Source: Triparma columacea (lineage: Eukaryota; Sar; Bolidophyceae; Parmales; Triparmaceae). From it: a stretch of 18,534 nucleotides of DNA. Position 1 is the first letter of the stretch; the number at the start of each line of letters is the position of its first letter. Both the position numbers and the translations under genes were made by a program. Positions 15,551 to 18,534 of the stretch are shown here, in pieces. The DNA lies in assembly GCA_030267965.1 (NCBI GenBank), contig BRYA01000565.1:25526-44059 (forward strand), written 5' to 3'. A model generated the notes under the pieces. The model saw only the letters and a program-made list of their open reading frames with translations, was not told the DNA's origin and ran no database searches.

Positions 15551-18534
15551 CTAACGCACAGCGCTTCTCCTCACGCTAGTCCTCCCTCCCCCCATGGCCT
15601 TGGGCTTCTTCCCGGACCCGGTAGCGGCCTTCTTGGTGTTGTTCTCGGTGTTTTCGTCTCCAAATTCGAAGGCGTCTTCGTCGGCTCCGGCGGCGGCCTT
15701 CTTCCTCTTCCCCGTCGCTCCCTTCTTCCCCTTCTTTCCCTTCCCCACAACTGGCTTGCTGAAGCTGTTCTCTCCCTGGCTGCTCGATGTGTCCAGCCTG
15801 TTGATACTGACGTTGACTTTAGCAACGGGGGCGGCGGGCCTGATGGGGGAAGAAATGGGACTAAGACCCCAGTCGGTCTTCCTCCTTTTGGAGGTCTTAG
15901 TCTTCTTGCTTGGGACAGGACTGCTCAACATGTCCGAAGGCATGTCCCTGCTCTCGTCCCTACTATCGTCAATGACGAAGGATCCGGTGGGCTCAACCTC
16001 GGCATTCTCGTACCCGACCATGTCCATGTCATCGTCGTCGGCCATGCTTGCGACCCTCTTCCTCTCCTTGGCGTAGTCAACCTTGGCAACGTCAAACTTG
16101 GCCCCCTCCCTCTTCTTGAAAAGGTTCCCGGGGATCCTGATGGTGCCAGGGAAGGTGGTCAAATGAGCGTCAGTCTTGACGAACTTCAAAAGGACCTCCC
16201 TGGCGGCCCTGGTGACGGTAGCAAGTTTGGCAGTTCCCTCGGATCCCTTCAAAGTGGTCTCGTCATCCCCGGTGTTGTAGTCGGTGCACTCGAAGCTACT
16301 AGCAATGAGCTCGGTCATCCTAAGCAAGAAGGAAATGTTGTCGGCCTGGTTTCCCAAACTCTGGACGAGGGGCTCCAAGAGCCACTTGAGCCTCCTCTTC
16401 AACTGTTTGAAGGCGGCATTGTTGGCGCTGGCGTTGCTCCCCTCCTTTACGATGGGGGTCTCCTTCCTGAAAGCTAGCAAGTGGAGCGCCCAAGGAAGGG
16501 CAAACTCGGGCATCACCATGGGCTTGATGCGCTGCTCAAACATCTGCTCGCCTCTGGGCCCCTGGGCCTTGCACTGGATAAGGGAAGCGTCGCAGGTGTT
16601 CCTCAGGATCTTGGTGCACTGCAAGGCAGCAGCGCGGGCCGCGACACTGGTCTTGCCAATGTTGGCAGCACCGCCATTCACGTCGCTCTTTCCACCACCA
16701 ACTCCCTCCATATCGGCAGCCATGACAACCATGGCAAGGAACCTGAGGTTAGGAGCGATCTTGGCAAAAGAGCCCTGACCAGTCAACATCAAACTGAGGT
16801 TCGAGACGGCAGCCTGCCTGACCTCGACATCGGCGTCGACAAAGACCTTGCTAAGAGCGTGAAACCCGGTAGTGTCAAGGAAGGCCTCTCCCCTGCGCTT
16901 CATGGGCTCGCACAACTGGATCAAACCGACACCGGCAGCCTTCCTGATGGCAGCCTTGGACTTGGCATCGTTGCAAAGAGCCTGGTCCCTGTTGCTGGGG
17001 GGAAGACCGTCGTCCTCGAGGATCCCGACGAGCGCACGGAAGACACCCCTGACGTGAGATGAAGACGTAACGTCGCCCTCATCCATAGAGATGTTCGCGT
17101 TGGTGTTGGGAGCGTAGATAGGGAGGCTGCGGATGTGGGCGACGAGGAGCTCAATGGCGCCCACGACCCTGTCGGTGGCGAGCTGCTTTTCCATAGCCTT
17201 TGCGGCCTTGGCGGACTTCTTTGGTGCGCCTGCGCCGTCGTCCTCTGGCTCGTCGGTACTCATGTTCAGGATGCTCCCTCCCCTCTTGCCCATCAGGACA
17301 CTCTCGTAGGCGAATCTGATGGCCTTGACGCCCCTGCCCTCGGAGCTTCCTCCTCCTCCTCCCTCGAAAGCAAGGGGGGCGCTGCCGGCGAGAGCCGCAA
17401 GAGAGGCCAGGACGGCCACAGAGCGATCATTGTCGATAGCGAGCCTCTGGGGGGCGGTCAGGGCCTTCATGAGAGGCTTGAAGGCGGCGATCTCATCACC
17501 CTTTCCTCCCTTGGAGACCATGGCGGCCATGACATTCACGGCGTCCCTGGCCTGCTCGGGGGTTCCGTCCTTGGTGCACATCCTCAGGAGGTCGTCCTGA
17601 AGCATAGTGTCGTTCTTCTCCATGGCGGCCTTCTCCTTCTTGCTGAGCTCGGAGACGTCCACGGCGGAGGCGGCGGGGGCAATTGTGGCGAGGATCTTTC
17701 CTAGCATGCTAACAATGTCGTTCTCCTCGGCCTCCTTCTTGCTCTTGCCCTCGAGTCCCCTGCACTCGGAGAAGAACTCGGTCATAGTCTTGAAGCACTC
17801 CCCAGCGTTGCCCTGGCCAACGGTGGGGAAGGCGGCGACGCAGAATTTGACAATCTCAAGGAAGAGGGAAGAAGTGACCCACTCGTTCTCCCTAGCACAC
17901 TCCTGCGCGAGCATGGCGCAGTGGTTGATGACGTCAAAGTTGAAGGCTGAGCCCATGCTGACCCTCCTGACGAGGCTCTTCATCCAGGTAGAAGCGGCGG
18001 CGCCGACGGCGTTGACGCGCTTGGGGAGCTCGTCCATAGCGGTGGCGCGGGTGGTAACGGTGTGATTGGCGTCGGCAATGGAGGCCATGAGCTTGAAGAT
18101 GGTCTTGTCCTTGTGCTCGTGGATGCGGTGGAGGATCTCGTCCTTCTTGACGTCGTTGAGGGGGACAAACTTGGTAACGAGGGCGTCAAGCTTCTCCTCG
18201 GCTTCAACGTTGTGGGTGAGGAACTCGACGGAGCCGGCCTTGAATGTGCGAGAGAGGTCCCTGGCGTCAAGGTAGGAGGTGAGAGCGGCCTGGGCCTCGG
18301 CACGCTCCGCCAAGAACTTGGAGAGCCAACGGACGGCGTTGGCGTCCTTCTCGAAGTTGGAAATGATCATGGCAACTCCCGCGGTACGGGCGGTGGTGGA
18401 GAGGGACTTGGGGAGGAGGACGTCGTCTACGATCTGAATGACGCGGCTTCTCATATCGCTGTCAACGACATCATTGTAGCTCAGGGACTCGAAGATGACC
18501 TTGGGGATCCAAGAGAGGCTCCTGGTAAAGGCAT
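15551..18534 (-). CDS. PDS5: PDS5-like sister-chromatid cohesion protein, partial (5' end outside window)
   Basis: Nuclear HEAT-repeat protein that binds the cohesin ring and controls its loading and release. About 993 codons are visible to TAG at 15553-15551; the frame runs uninterrupted through the right edge, so N-terminus and start are missing and the Met at 18454 is internal. The visible start SLSWIPKVIFESL then YNDVVDSDMRSRVIQ matches the PDS5 region before the ISNF and LDARD segments (about residues 55-92 here), which align with the conserved Phe/Lys-rich part of PDS5. The middle is a long run of helical HEAT-like repeats (for example QAAVSNLSLMLTG, AARAAALQCTKILRN, LPWALHLLAF) broken by a Gly-rich loop. 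The last 180 residues are disordered and charged, with basic clusters (KKTKTSKRRK, KGKKGKKG, GKRKKAAAG) and an acidic DEDAFEFGDE, as in PDS5 tails. No introns are visible. A condensin-type HEAT protein is the main alternative. Confidence 0.8.
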   Translation of the reverse strand, partial: AFTRSLSWIPKVIFESLSYNDVVDSDMRSRVIQIVDDVLLPKSLSTTARTAGVAMIISNFEKDANAVRWLSKFLAERAEAQAALTSYLDARDLSRTFKAGSVEFLTHNVEAEEKLDALVTKFVPLNDVKKDEILHRIHEHKDKTIFKLMASIADANHTVTTRATAMDELPKRVNAVGAAASTWMKSLVRRVSMGSAFNFDVINHCAMLAQECARENEWVTSSLFLEIVKFCVAAFPTVGQGNAGECFKTMTEFFSECRGLEGKSKKEAEENDIVSMLGKILATIAPAASAVDVSELSKKEKAAMEKNDTMLQDDLLRMCTKDGTPEQARDAVNVMAAMVSKGGKGDEIAAFKPLMKALTAPQRLAIDNDRSVAVLASLAALAGSAPLAFEGGGGGSSEGRGVKAIRFAYESVLMGKRGGSILNMSTDEPEDDGAGAPKKSAKAAKAMEKQLATDRVVGAIELLVAHIRSLPIYAPNTNANISMDEGDVTSSSHVRGVFRALVGILEDDGLPPSNRDQALCNDAKSKAAIRKAAGVGLIQLCEPMKRRGEAFLDTTGFHALSKVFVDADVEVRQAAVSNLSLMLTGQGSFAKIAPNLRFLAMVVMAADMEGVGGGKSDVNGGAANIGKTSVAARAAALQCTKILRNTCDASLIQCKAQGPRGEQMFEQRIKPMVMPEFALPWALHLLAFRKETPIVKEGSNASANNAAFKQLKRRLKWLLEPLVQSLGNQADNISFLLRMTELIASSFECTDYNTGDDETTLKGSEGTAKLATVTRAAREVLLKFVKTDAHLTTFPGTIRIPGNLFKKREGAKFDVAKVDYAKERKRVASMADDDDMDMVGYENAEVEPTGSFVIDDSRDESRDMPSDMLSSPVPSKKTKTSKRRKTDWGLSPISSPIRPAAPVAKVNVSINRLDTSSSQGENSFSKPVVGKGKKGKKGATGKRKKAAAGADEDAFEFGDENTENNTKKAATGSGKKPKAMGGGRTSVRRSAVR

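Noticed and set aside
17135..17704. Long plus-strand frames opposite the PDS5-like gene
   Set aside because: Antisense shadows of a GC-rich HEAT-repeat coding region; Gly/Leu/His-rich without domains.

Overview
This is nuclear DNA from a compact eukaryotic genome, most likely a photosynthetic stramenopile (ochrophyte; a bolidophyte or diatom relative such as Triparma would fit). The evidence is: short GT-AG introns (85-307 bases) with CTAAC/CTGAC branch-point-like motifs and C-rich tracts; a flavodoxin carrying a signal peptide that ends before a Phe, the targeting signal typical of secondary red plastids; tandem BspA-type leucine-rich-repeat proteins, which are expanded in several such protists; and runs of poly-G and CA microsatellites between genes. 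The lineage is an inference; no marker gene fixes it.

Layout from left to right. 4-626 (-): a Ser/Pro-rich protein beginning MGNC, a lipidation-type N-terminus, with an unresolved 3' intron. 627-1807: non-coding, holding a GGTCC/GGACC-rich inverted-repeat cluster and a TG/CA microsatellite hairpin. 1808-2092 (+): a 94-residue single-pass membrane protein behind a strong splice acceptor. 2249-4003 (-) and 4739-6934 (-): two paralogous BspA-type LRR proteins with about 19 and 25 repeats, which share N- and C-caps but have different tails. Directly after the stop of the second lies an out-of-frame, almost intact RING finger (4599-4745), apparently a lost C-terminal domain. 7442-7531 (-): a 30-codon duplicated fragment of the neighbouring gene. 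7563-8745 (-): DPM1, dolichol-phosphate mannosyltransferase, in two exons. 9010-10224 (+): a histidine phosphatase fused to a DUF952 domain. 10424-11443 (-): plastid flavodoxin in three exons. 11867-13377 (+): a five-finger C2H2 zinc-finger protein in four exons. 13496-15216 (-): a kynurenine/glutamine aminotransferase in four exons with a mitochondrial-type presequence. 15551-18534 (-): the C-terminal part of a PDS5-like cohesin regulator, cut by the right edge.

The genes do not form a pathway. They are independent housekeeping and accessory genes packed 100-600 bases apart, with shared divergent promoter regions at 8746-9009 and 11444-11866 and convergent 3' ends at 10225-10423 and 13378-13495. 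Several genes have first exons too short to stand out as open frames (flavodoxin, DPM1, aminotransferase). I rebuilt these from donor and acceptor sites, phase agreement and family alignment, and the joined lengths all come out in frame. The most unusual material is the LRR pair with its changing tails and broken RING, the DPM1 fragment, and the phosphatase-DUF952 fusion.
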